Shown: piece by piece, positions 8,245-15,136 of the stretch
How the letters are laid out: each line of letters starts with the position of its first letter
Position numbering within the stretch: position 1 is the stretch's first letter
DNA from: Deltaproteobacteria bacterium UBA4427
GTDB taxonomy: Bacteria; Myxococcota_A; UBA9160; UBA4427
Reading direction: 5' to 3'
NCBI GenBank assembly: GCA_002390675.1
Contig: DGPZ01000148.1
Location: 1-17,325, forward strand
DNA: 17,325 nt
Notes under the pieces: generated by a model
Told to the model about the DNA's origin: nothing
Databases searched by the model: none
What the model saw: only the letters and a program-made list of their open reading frames with translations
Made by a program: the position numbers and the translations under genes

Positions 8245-9309
8245 CTATTCAATCCCGTACATAGTGGCACCGTTTTGCCATGTGATCTTGTGGACTTCGT
8301 CCTCGGGAACGCCTTCGAAGAGGGTATCGATTTTGGAGGAAGCACCGGGCCAATTGCACGCGGGATGCGGAAAATCCGTCGACCAAAGGATGTTCTCGAT
8401 GCCCAGGGCGTATCGTTGATCCACGGCCTCTGGCTCATAGACGAATGTGGCGGCCATTTGGCGCTGGAAATATTCAGAGGGCTTGAGCTCGACGCCGGGG
8501 AAGTTGTAATGCTCGTCCATACGGGAGTCGAGAAAGCGGATGTATCCGGGCAGCCAGAAAAGCCCCGGTTCCACGAAGACGACCCGCAGTTTGGGATGTC
8601 GCTCGAGTACGCCAGTCAGGATATACCAGGCGAGGGTTTCCGCGATCGCGAATCCGGGGAGTGATGTGAAGATGCCCTTCTGTGGTGTGGGATCGCGCCG
8701 GAAGACATCCCAGAGAGAGTCCTTGAGGGTAAGGTGATTGGCGACGACGATGCCCGTTTCCTCGAACGCACTCCAAAGCTTCTCGTATCGCTTGTCGTGA
8801 TAGTCGGGCATCCCGAGCTCGCTGGGGAAGTTCGGAATCTGAATCGAGCGCGCGCCAAGATCTGCAAGTCGGTGGATTTCGGAGATCGCGTAGTCGAGGT
8901 CAATCAGCGGCATTTGATAGGTGATCAGGATGCGCTTTGGGTCGATTGATGCGAACTGGTGGAGCGAATTGTTGTAAGCGGTCGCGCATTCCTTCCACGC
9001 ATCACCGATTTGATAAACCTTGCTCGTGAAGTCAAATTCCGAGTACATGACCTCGCACTGAACCCCGTCCGCGTCCATCGCCGCGAGCCTCGCCTTTGAA
9101 TCGAAGTAGCCGGGATGCCGAGCGGCTTCGAGGTCGACGAAGTCTTCGAGTTCGAGCTGTTCGCCCGCCTGAAGCTCGTCTCGCTTCTGGTCGAATTTAG
9201 TCATGCCCGCGTCCCATGCATCGTGGTACTTGCTGGCCAGGTTCTGCTTGACCTGGTCAGTTGTAATGACGCAGTGGGAATCCGCTGAAAAGAGTCGTCG
9301 TTCGGACAT
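8245..9309 (-). CDS. Amidohydrolase family 2 protein (metal-dependent TIM-barrel hydrolase or decarboxylase)
   Basis: A 354-residue protein with the landmarks of the amidohydrolase-2 (ACMSD-like) family. An N-terminal D-x-H metal site is present (Asp10, His12; SADSHCV). A mid-barrel His192 (VANHL) follows, then VEPG with Glu247 before a W-x-P segment, and STDFPHPACNWPG with the catalytic Asp312 and His315. It also has the usual MDADGVQCEVMY stretch near residue 80. Family members hydrolyse C-N bonds or decarboxylate aromatic or unsaturated acids; which applies here cannot be read. Position between an alpha/beta hydrolase and a CoA-transferase suggests it acts early, before CoA activation. The start is supported by AAGGAG five bases upstream. 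It is 56 bp from the upstream hydrolase gene and probably co-transcribed with it. Confidence 0.9.
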   Translation of the reverse strand: MSERRLFSADSHCVITTDQVKQNLASKYHDAWDAGMTKFDQKRDELQAGEQLELEDFVDLEAARHPGYFDSKARLAAMDADGVQCEVMYSEFDFTSKVYQIGDAWKECATAYNNSLHQFASIDPKRILITYQMPLIDLDYAISEIHRLADLGARSIQIPNFPSELGMPDYHDKRYEKLWSAFEETGIVVANHLTLKDSLWDVFRRDPTPQKGIFTSLPGFAIAETLAWYILTGVLERHPKLRVVFVEPGLFWLPGYIRFLDSRMDEHYNFPGVELKPSEYFQRQMAATFVYEPEAVDQRYALGIENILWSTDFPHPACNWPGASSKIDTLFEGVPEDEVHKITWQNGATMYGIE

Positions 9310-9365
9310 GCAGTCTCCTTCGTTAGGTCATTGGTGAGCTGAGCTGACGCCATGTCTCAGACGTC

Positions 9366-10376
9366 TCAGAGCGAATTGATCCAGTCCGAAACACGCAGCC
9401 AGAGCGTTTCGCGGTTGTTTGAGACGAAATGGCAATGCCACGCATCCTCGAGGCAATAAGTCGTGACGGACGGCGAGCGTGGTAATTCTTCGCGGGTATG
9501 CCGATCATCATGAAGGTCGTGGTCGCCAAAGATCATCATGACGGGAACATCTATTTCGGCTGCAGGCGGAGCGAAGCCGCCGGGAATCATTGACGTCAAG
9601 CCGCCTGTCGCAAGCAAGTTTGTTGACGCCGCATGAAGAGCATCTTCGGCATCGCTCGGCGCGGTCCCCACGCCGAACGCTGCGCGGCGATCGCTCTCGC
9701 TATTCGTCGCGCGCTCGGGGTAGGGCGTCCCCATAGAATTCTCGGCAAGCTTTCCGATGTCGTTGCGGAGCCGTTCCGGATCTCCTGCGTAGGCGCGCAT
9801 ACTGTCGTCTAAGAAGCGAGGTGTTCCCTGCGTCGAGAATGAAAAAAGCAGGAGGGCTTCGTGCTGTTTCGAAAATGCTTGTTCTTCGACGGCGAGCATG
9901 GATCCCATCGAATGCCCTACGCCGATCGTGCGACCAAATTCGCACGGGGTGATGTTCGAAGTGGGGTCGCCCTCTCTTAGGCGCTGCAAAGCCGATTCGA
10001 GGGCGAGCCGGTTAGCGCGTGCTATGTCGGCGACGCCGATGGCATAACCATTCTCGAGGGGCTCGGGAAATGAGCTCTCGCCTGTTCCGATATGGTCGAG
10101 GCATAGGACTGCATAGCCAGCGCGATTCATTGCTTCGGCGAAGCTATAGGTCGTCGATCCGTTGATCTGGAGATCGAAATAGTGGCGTGACAAGAAGCCG
10201 CCCGGGAGGCAGACGAGAAGAGTGGTCGCGGGGGTTTTATGCTGGGTCACTGGAAGGATGAGGGTCGAAGCGATTTCGAACTTTCCGGGGACCGGGAGCG
10301 CGTCGCTTACGTCGAAGCGCCAATGGGTGCGCAGGGACACTTCTTGTTCAGCAGGGGTGGGAGTAGGCTTCGGCAC
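9366..10376 (-). CDS. Alpha/beta hydrolase
   Basis: A 336-residue protein. The nucleophile elbow G-H-S-M-G puts the catalytic Ser at residue 156; LVCLPGGF (about 54-61) fits the oxyanion-hole strand; MIFGDHD carries the likely acid (Asp287), and DAWHCHF the likely histidine (His314 or His316). No signal peptide is seen, so it is probably cytoplasmic. The frame stays open for another 109 codons upstream, but that part overlaps the divergent MarR gene. I chose the GTG at 10376 because AGGA lies eight bases upstream and because it leaves a normal divergent promoter region. It probably hydrolyses an ester or similar bond in the substrate handled by the cluster and would be the first gene of the minus-strand operon. 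Confidence 0.85.
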   Translation of the reverse strand: MPKPTPTPAEQEVSLRTHWRFDVSDALPVPGKFEIASTLILPVTQHKTPATTLLVCLPGGFLSRHYFDLQINGSTTYSFAEAMNRAGYAVLCLDHIGTGESSFPEPLENGYAIGVADIARANRLALESALQRLREGDPTSNITPCEFGRTIGVGHSMGSMLAVEEQAFSKQHEALLLFSFSTQGTPRFLDDSMRAYAGDPERLRNDIGKLAENSMGTPYPERATNSESDRRAAFGVGTAPSDAEDALHAASTNLLATGGLTSMIPGGFAPPAAEIDVPVMMIFGDHDLHDDRHTREELPRSPSVTTYCLEDAWHCHFVSNNRETLWLRVSDWINSL

Positions 10377-10427
10377 GTCGCGTATCCTGTGTTCGTTTTG
10401 GCGTTTCGGGCTGACTCTGTAAGTAGT

Positions 10428-10456
10428 AAAGTAACTTTGGTAGTAGTGCAAGCACT
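10428..10456. promoter_or_regulatory. Divergent control region with two small palindromes, candidate MarR operator
   Basis: The 97-bp space between the hydrolase start and the MarR start is AT-richer than its surroundings. It holds two short inverted repeats seven bases apart: AAAGTAACTTT (10428-10438) and AGTGCAAGCACT (10445-10456, 5-bp arms). MarR proteins usually bind such palindromes between their own gene and a divergent target. I see no confident -35/-10 pair, so transcription starts are not assigned. Confidence 0.45.
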
Positions 10457-10473
10457 GAGTTAGGAAGGTCGCC

Positions 10474-10992
10474 ATGGCAGAAAAGAAGACGAAAGCGCAT
10501 GTCATGAGCGTGGAGCCCGAGAGAGCCAACGTCGATCGACTGAGTCGCCATGTGATTGGGATCTCGTCGGCGATTCGAATTCGGACGAGTGAGGGACTCG
10601 TCGCGAGAGGGCACGACCTCCGCGCCTCGACGGCGCAAGTGATTCCCAACCTTCCCGTCGAAGGTCTACGGATCTCCGAGTTGGCCGCAAGGTTGCGACT
10701 CACTCTACAACGAACCGGCCAACTCGTGACTGAGCTCGAAGAGGTCGGATATCTCGAGCGGGTTCCCGATCCCGACGACGGGCGTGCAAAGCGCGTGGTC
10801 TACACGCGACGAGGAATCAAATTAATCCGTGACATCGAAGAGATTACCTCCGACATAACGTCGTCCTTCTCAGAGATCTTGGGGGATGAGCGGTTTGGGG
10901 AACTCTGCGACGCATTGACGGAACTCGATGTGGCGATTCACGGAGCGAATGCGCCTGTGCGTGTGGTGTCGCGGGAATTGAGGAAGGAATAG
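10474..10992 (+). CDS. MarR family transcriptional regulator
   Basis: A 172-residue protein with a winged helix-turn-helix. Residues about 66-98 form the helix-turn-helix (LRISELAARL...LVTELEEVGYLERV), followed by the wing motif DPDDGRAKRV (99-108) that marks MarR proteins. Flanking helices would form the dimer interface. The ATG has an AGGAAGG site five bases upstream. It is divergent from the hydrolase-amidohydrolase-CoA-transferase-DUF35-Ltp2 block, so it most likely represses that block and itself and responds to an aromatic acid or CoA-ester intermediate. The ligand is inferred from general MarR behaviour, not seen. Confidence 0.92.
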   Translation: MAEKKTKAHVMSVEPERANVDRLSRHVIGISSAIRIRTSEGLVARGHDLRASTAQVIPNLPVEGLRISELAARLRLTLQRTGQLVTELEEVGYLERVPDPDDGRAKRVVYTRRGIKLIRDIEEITSDITSSFSEILGDERFGELCDALTELDVAIHGANAPVRVVSRELRKE

Positions 10993-11239
10993 AAATGAAG
11001 GCTCCGAGTGATAGGTTGCCCGTTTCGTTCTGGAGCTACGTTGCCCTTGGTGGCGACGGACGCAGCACCCTGCAAGTAAAAGGCGGTAGAAACAGAAGAG
11101 CGAAGACCCAGCGGGCGCAAATGGCTCGGTCGATGCCTCTGATGCTGCTGTTGGGGGTGCGTTATGGCGGGAGCCTGACGTTTCTGTTCGCTGCGGTCCA
11201 GTTCGTGGCCGCGTCGATTCGGGGCAACGTCGGCGCTTG
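10993..11239. other. Region without a supported gene, between MarR and epmC
   Basis: A frame from ATG 10995 to 11288 has a GGAAGGAA sequence upstream, but its 97-residue product is rich in Arg, has no recognisable domain and runs across the hairpin and into the epmC start. I regard it as unlikely to be a gene. The reverse strand is also open in this stretch, with no recognisable product. The region may be the MarR transcript tail plus the epmC promoter. Confidence 0.4.
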
Positions 11240-11258
11240 TTTCGGCCGCCGGCCGAAA
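11240..11258 (+). terminator. GC-rich hairpin upstream of epmC, possible terminator or leader element
   Basis: The sequence TTTCGGCCGCCGGCCGAAA is a perfect inverted repeat (9-bp arms around one base, or an 8-bp stem with a 3-nt loop), followed by TTTCTAT. It ends 26 bp before the epmC start codon. It could end the MarR transcript or act as an attenuator in the epmC leader. The T-run is short, so termination strength is uncertain. Confidence 0.4.
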
Positions 11259-11284
11259 TTTCTATCCTATGGCAATCTGTCGCT

Positions 11285-11791
11285 ATGAACCTCGTAACCA
11301 AGGACCTGGAGCGCCTTTTTGATGATTGCTTTGCGCAGTCCCATCGAACGATTCTCGTTGGTGGTGGAGAGGAGCCGCTCTACATCCCGTCGGCCTCTCC
11401 CGAAACGGCACCGCATCAGGTGATCTACCGCGAAGATTATTTTGCCAGTGCACTCCATGAGGTGGCGCATTGGTGCTTGGCGGGGGCGGAACGGCGGCTT
11501 CTTGACGACTACGGGTATTGGTACGCACCGGATGGGCGTGATGCGGAACAGCAAGTCGAATTCGAACGCGTGGAGGCTAGGCCCCAAGCCCTCGAATCGC
11601 TTTTTTCCGAGGCCTGCAAATTTCCGTTCAATTTGAGCGCAGATAATCTCGGCGCGGGTTTCGTTCCGAGTGATCGATTTCAGCTCGCGGTCGAAGAGGC
11701 GCGCACGGGTCTCGTGACGGGCGGTCTTCCTCGCCGCGCGGATTCATTCACACAAGCGCTGGCATCCGCCGTGGCCGCTCGTGGTGAGTAG
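11285..11791 (+). CDS. epmC: Elongation factor P hydroxylase (EpmC/YfcM family)
   Basis: A 168-residue protein recognisable as EpmC. The core ASALHEVAHWC (His58, Glu59, His62, Trp63) followed by GYWYAPDGRDA and an E-x-V-E-x-(R/K)PQALE block matches E. coli YfcM nearly residue for residue, as does the PFN-(L/V)-S-x-DNL segment near residue 114. EpmC hydroxylates the lysine of elongation factor P that EpmA and EpmB have beta-lysylated, a late step in its modification. I chose ATG 11285, which gives the family's usual N-terminus; an upstream ATG at 11237 would add 16 residues encoded by the hairpin region. No strong ribosome binding site is visible. The genes for EpmA, EpmB and EF-P are not in this window. 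The family is known mainly from gammaproteobacteria, which helps place the organism. Confidence 0.92.
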   Translation: MNLVTKDLERLFDDCFAQSHRTILVGGGEEPLYIPSASPETAPHQVIYREDYFASALHEVAHWCLAGAERRLLDDYGYWYAPDGRDAEQQVEFERVEARPQALESLFSEACKFPFNLSADNLGAGFVPSDRFQLAVEEARTGLVTGGLPRRADSFTQALASAVAARGE

Positions 11792-11872
11792 ACGCTTGGC
11801 CCGGGTCTCGTGCCGCTGGCTAATTTCCGGCCGAATGTCGTGCCCGCCTAACGAAAGCGCATATGCGAGCCG

Positions 11873-12715
11873 CTAGAGGTCGGACGCGGAATCTCTTTCC
11901 GCCGATTCTTCGGGTCGGAAAAGCAGCCGAATCGCTTGACGCTCGCTTTGATCGCCGAGGGTGTCGCGAGCATAACGCCAGCTGCGCACAGCGCGAAGCG
12001 CAGCGCCGTCGAAGAGAAGCGGCGGGGCGGATTCGACGACGACGGGGGAATCGGTCGCTCCCCGCGGCGTGACGCCGAACTCGACGACCGCGTACCCGGA
12101 TATCCCTGCACGGAAGGCCAAGGGCGGGTAGACCACCGGAGTTCGGTTGAGCGGCGTACGGAGACTGCTTCCCGATAGCGCTCGTACTCTGGCTGACGCA
12201 ACCCAGCTTTCGTAGTCGGGATCATTCGCGGCAAGACGCATAATCCGAAGCCTTTCCCTCGCATCATCGGAGGCGAAAGAAAGTGGGGCTTCGCGAATAA
12301 TTGCTCGATAGGTTTCTCGAGCATCATCGTTCTGCTCGGCGAGCTCTTCGCAGAAGCCGCTTAACAGCTGGAATGAGTGACGGAATTCAGTCGTCGGCCA
12401 GCCTTTGAGTTCTCTGTTTGCGATACGCCTTTCGACATCCGCGCAATCACCCTGCACGAATGCATGATAGGCGTTGGTCGTTAGGGCCAGGAGCTCGGAG
12501 TCGGCGGAGTTGGCGAGCGCGCTTTCGGAACCACTGCTCCCGCCGGTCGATTGGCAGCCAGTGAGCAGAAGGCCGGTGAGTACGAGAAGCGAGATAGCGA
12601 TCGCGCCAGAGAAAATGAATCCGCGGCTTTGGGGTCTCACGGCCTCTTGCTGTGTGTATCCGTCTGCATCTCGTCGGTATCTCGTCTGATCTTGGCTCAT
12701 CATATTCACCTGCAT
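11873..12715 (-). CDS. Lipoprotein with C-terminal TonB domain
   Basis: A 280-residue protein. A basic N-terminal region is followed by one hydrophobic segment (about residues 36-53) ending in a lipobox, L-L-T-G-Cys54. After a Ser/Gly linker comes a helical region with repeat-like character (about 74-163, including AYHAFVQGD and ARETYRAIIREAP). The C-terminus (about 193-266) is a TonB-type domain: PVVYPPLAFRAGISGYAVVEF, then VTPRG, then a FDGAALRAVRSWRY motif. The protein is probably anchored to a membrane by lipid and faces the periplasm; a partner is unknown. The start at 12715 has GGAG eight bases upstream; ATGs at 12703 and 12700 are alternatives. The n-region before the hydrophobic segment is unusually long (about 34 residues), so an uncleaved inner-membrane anchor remains possible. 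It is convergent with epmC. Confidence 0.82.
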   Translation of the reverse strand: MQVNMMSQDQTRYRRDADGYTQQEAVRPQSRGFIFSGAIAISLLVLTGLLLTGCQSTGGSSGSESALANSADSELLALTTNAYHAFVQGDCADVERRIANRELKGWPTTEFRHSFQLLSGFCEELAEQNDDARETYRAIIREAPLSFASDDARERLRIMRLAANDPDYESWVASARVRALSGSSLRTPLNRTPVVYPPLAFRAGISGYAVVEFGVTPRGATDSPVVVESAPPLLFDGAALRAVRSWRYARDTLGDQSERQAIRLLFRPEESAERDSASDL

Positions 12716-13085
12716 CCGTTTATCTCCGCGACTACGTGATCCATCCAAGTGCATCGTCAATATCTCAATCATCGCCGTTTTTGATTCACGAGCGAGGGGC
12801 TGCCGGATCGAAATAAGGCGCACTTCGCGCAGATAGTAGCTGGCGCGACGCACAGACGAAAATGGGGCCATCAGATCGACTCCAAGGGGGCGCTATCGAC
12901 GTCCTGACGAACCATCTGTACGGAAAACCCACAGGATTCCCTTCGAATCAATCGAATCCCAAGTACAGTGCTTATAGCCGAAAAACGATCGCATTTGGCG
13001 CTCACACCGATCTTCACCGCAGCTCTCACGCCGATTCATATGATGAACCTCGGGTACTGGTCGAGGAACCTTAGTCTGGCTGGTG
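12716..13085. other. Intergenic region between TetR and TonB-domain lipoprotein genes
   Basis: About 370 bp with no convincing gene on either strand. A 70-codon plus-strand frame (12862-13074) has no recognisable product. I see no strong terminator for the tetR-type gene and no clear promoter pair for the lipoprotein gene, although both must lie here if the two are transcribed separately. Confidence 0.5.
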
Positions 13086-13727
13086 CTAGTCGGAGCTGAA
13101 TGCAAACCGAGAGATGCGATCGAGTAGGGCTTTTTGGCGCGCGACGACTTCTGGGTCGGTGACGTTTCCGCCCACGAGTGTCTCGAAGATTCTCTGGGAC
13201 AGGAAGAAGCCCGTCGTGATGTTGAACATCGCGATGCTTTGGAGCACGAGATCGATTTTTTTCTGAGAGGCCGAGTCGTCAGTCTGGCCGCTCGGCATGC
13301 CAGCAATGGCCTGCCCGAAGAGCCGATCCAGCCAGTCCTTGATGAGGCGGTTGCCGTGGGTTCCAGGATCGCCCTGGAGTGCTCTTTGAAAGAGCGCTGA
13401 CATTTTTGGATGTTCGAGCAATAGATCCGTGATTACGCCGGCAAGGGTGCTGTTCAATTCATCAGGCGCCGCGCCGAGCAAAAAGCGGTCAATCGCGTGA
13501 GATAGCGGGGCGAGGGCACGATCGAGGACGGCGGAGTAAAGCGCTTCTTTACTTTCGAAATAGTTGTAGAGGCCGGGCTGCCGTATTCCTGCTGCGCGAG
13601 CGATCTCGCGGAGGGATGCCGCCTCGAATCCTCGTTCCGCGAAGAGCGCCTCTGCGGCATCAAGAATGCGGCGTTCGGTTTGAGCGCCCTTAGTCTCTTT
13701 CTGTCCTATCTCCGAGTCGGTCGGCAT
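13086..13727 (-). CDS. TetR/AcrR family transcriptional repressor
   Basis: A 213-residue protein. The N-terminal TetR DNA-binding domain is clear: RILDAAEALFAERGF (20-34), then the helix-turn-helix SLREIARAAGIRQPGLYNYFESKEALY (about 38-64). The rest is helical and would form the ligand-binding and dimerisation domain. The start has AGGAG six bases upstream. The gene is divergent from the Rieske oxygenase genes with a perfect palindrome in the shared control region, so it very likely represses both them and itself. The inducer is probably the oxygenase substrate or a product, which is inference from the arrangement. Confidence 0.93.
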   Translation of the reverse strand: MPTDSEIGQKETKGAQTERRILDAAEALFAERGFEAASLREIARAAGIRQPGLYNYFESKEALYSAVLDRALAPLSHAIDRFLLGAAPDELNSTLAGVITDLLLEHPKMSALFQRALQGDPGTHGNRLIKDWLDRLFGQAIAGMPSGQTDDSASQKKIDLVLQSIAMFNITTGFFLSQRIFETLVGGNVTDPEVVARQKALLDRISRFAFSSD

Positions 13728-13770
13728 GTCTCTCTCCTGACTCGCTGGTGATGCTCGTAGGTCGCCGAAG

Positions 13771-13800
13771 TTGACTTTCTAGTTTCCTCGTCCTGAAAAT
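13771..13800 (+). promoter_or_regulatory. Possible promoter of the Rieske oxygenase operon
   Basis: TTGACT (13771-13776) and GAAAAT (13795-13800) are 18 bp apart. The -35 is good and the -10 is weak. Transcription would begin just upstream of the palindrome, so a bound repressor would block the initial transcribed region. Other AT-rich hexamers nearby could also serve. Confidence 0.3.
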
Positions 13801-13826
13801 CCTAGGTATTGTATAAAAATTATCAA
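13799..13826 (-). promoter_or_regulatory. Possible promoter of the tetR-type gene
   Basis: On the minus strand TTGATA (13821-13826) and TAGGAT (13799-13804) are separated by 16 bp, a fair -35/-10 pair. The -35 lies inside the left arm and centre of the palindrome, which would give autorepression. The match is moderate and made by eye. Confidence 0.3.
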
Positions 13827-13836
13827 GTGATAATTT
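13817..13836. promoter_or_regulatory. Perfect 20-bp palindrome, probable TetR-family operator
   Basis: AAATTATCA-AG-TGATAATTT has 9-bp perfect arms around a 2-bp centre. It sits in the tetR/Rieske divergent region, 19 bp before the Rieske start codon, and its core TATCA-NN-TGATA resembles sites bound by TetR-type regulators. Binding by the adjacent regulator is inferred. Confidence 0.75.
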
Positions 13837-13855
13837 AATCGGGATAGGAGGTCCT

Positions 13856-15136
13856 GTGTCGATAAGCATCGCCGATGTTGTGAATGATGACGCCACCCTG
13901 ATCAGCCGTCGCGCCTGGAGCGATCCCGAGCTCTACGAACTCGAAAAGCGCGGAATCTTCGGGAAGGCCTGGCTCTTCCTTGCGCACGAATCACAGATCC
14001 GGGAGTCCGGCGACTTCGTGCAGGCCTATATGGGAGAGACGCCGATCATCGTCTCCCGCGGTCCGGACGGCGCGGTCTACGCGAATATCAACAGCTGCAG
14101 CCATAGAGGGCTGCCAGTCTGTCGGTCCGATCACGGCAATACGACGAAATTCGTTTGCCCCTATCACAACTGGAACTATGACGTGACGGGGAAGCTCGTC
14201 GCGATTCCCCAAGAGCGTCATGTGAAGGGGCGCCCCGATAAGAGCAAGCTCGGACTGAAGGCTGTGCCGCGCGTCGAATCATGGAACGGGATGATCTTCG
14301 GGAGCTTTGATCCCGAGATCGAGTCCTTAGACGACTTCCTCGGAGATATGCGCTTCTACCTCGATGCTTTCTTTGCGCGCTTTCCACAGGGCATCGAGTT
14401 CTACGGTGCTCCGCAAAGATGGAAGATCAACGCGAACTGGAAGCTGCCCGTTGAGAATCAGCTGGGCGATGTTAATCACGGACCCTTTTTGCACGCGGCA
14501 GTGATTCCGCCGGAAGCGAATGCTGAGGTATTTGAGCTCGGCTTAAGTGTCGTGCCGAAGCCCGGGCATGGTGCGACGTTTCGATTGATGCCTGAGGACG
14601 CGCCGGTCGAGAGCGTCGCTTGGGGCTTTGAGGGTATGGCTACCTTGTTAGGTGGGGCCGAAGTCCAGGACTATTTGCGCGAAATCCAAGCGCAAGCGAA
14701 GGAACGCGTTGGCCCACTCCGTTCCAGGATGAAGGGGCTGACGTACGGGGTGTACCCGAATCTGTCGTTTCTCTGGTCGAATACGGCCTTCAAGGTTTCT
14801 CATCCACGAGGACCCGGACAGGTTGAGTATTGGTCCTGGTCCGTGGTGCCTGCGGATGCGCCGGATGACTTCAAGAAAATCATGCGCGGGAACCACACGG
14901 CTTTCTTTGGGCCGGGCGGGATCCTTGAGCAGGAGGATTCCGAGGCTTGGGTGCAGCAGTTCCAGGGATCAAAGATCGACTACGCCGAGGACCGACCCTA
15001 CTTCTACGGTCTTGGGCTTGGTGAGGAGCAAGAGCGCTCCGATATGCCTGGCCTCGTGAGCGTGACCGCAAATGAATTCTACGCCCGGCATTTCTTCCGC
15101 CGATGGCGAGGCGCGCTTGAGGCGGCACAGGGATGA
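13856..15136 (+). CDS. Rieske aromatic ring-hydroxylating oxygenase, alpha subunit
   Basis: A 426-residue catalytic subunit. The Rieske [2Fe-2S] site is complete: Cys81-x-His83 and Cys101-x2-His104. The mononuclear iron site reads LGDVNHGPFLH, giving Asp205 as the bridging residue and His208 and His213 as ligands; the third ligand is probably an Asp near EQEDSEAW (about residue 360). The enzyme should insert oxygen into an aromatic ring, using electrons from a separate reductase and possibly a ferredoxin, none of which is encoded here. The start is a GTG with a strong AGGAGG just upstream. The gene overlaps the beta-subunit start by four bases. The substrate cannot be read; the family includes enzymes for benzoate-, phthalate- and biphenyl-type compounds. 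Confidence 0.94.
   Translation: MSISIADVVNDDATLISRRAWSDPELYELEKRGIFGKAWLFLAHESQIRESGDFVQAYMGETPIIVSRGPDGAVYANINSCSHRGLPVCRSDHGNTTKFVCPYHNWNYDVTGKLVAIPQERHVKGRPDKSKLGLKAVPRVESWNGMIFGSFDPEIESLDDFLGDMRFYLDAFFARFPQGIEFYGAPQRWKINANWKLPVENQLGDVNHGPFLHAAVIPPEANAEVFELGLSVVPKPGHGATFRLMPEDAPVESVAWGFEGMATLLGGAEVQDYLREIQAQAKERVGPLRSRMKGLTYGVYPNLSFLWSNTAFKVSHPRGPGQVEYWSWSVVPADAPDDFKKIMRGNHTAFFGPGGILEQEDSEAWVQQFQGSKIDYAEDRPYFYGLGLGEEQERSDMPGLVSVTANEFYARHFFRRWRGALEAAQG

Noticed and set aside
8146..8664. 172-residue plus-strand frame over the amidohydrolase 3' end
   Set aside because: It is antisense to a well-supported gene and shows no recognisable family.
10377..10703. 109-codon N-terminal extension of the alpha/beta hydrolase
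   Set aside because: It lies antisense to the MarR gene and its control region, has no domain content, and a GTG with a good ribosome binding site gives a normal start.
10995..11288. 97-residue plus-strand frame after MarR
   Set aside because: Despite a purine-rich sequence before its ATG, the product has no recognisable features, crosses the hairpin and overlaps the epmC start.
13048..13066. CCTCG...CGAGG inverted repeat downstream of the tetR-type gene
   Set aside because: Only 5-bp arms with a 9-nt loop and no T-run; too weak to call a terminator.
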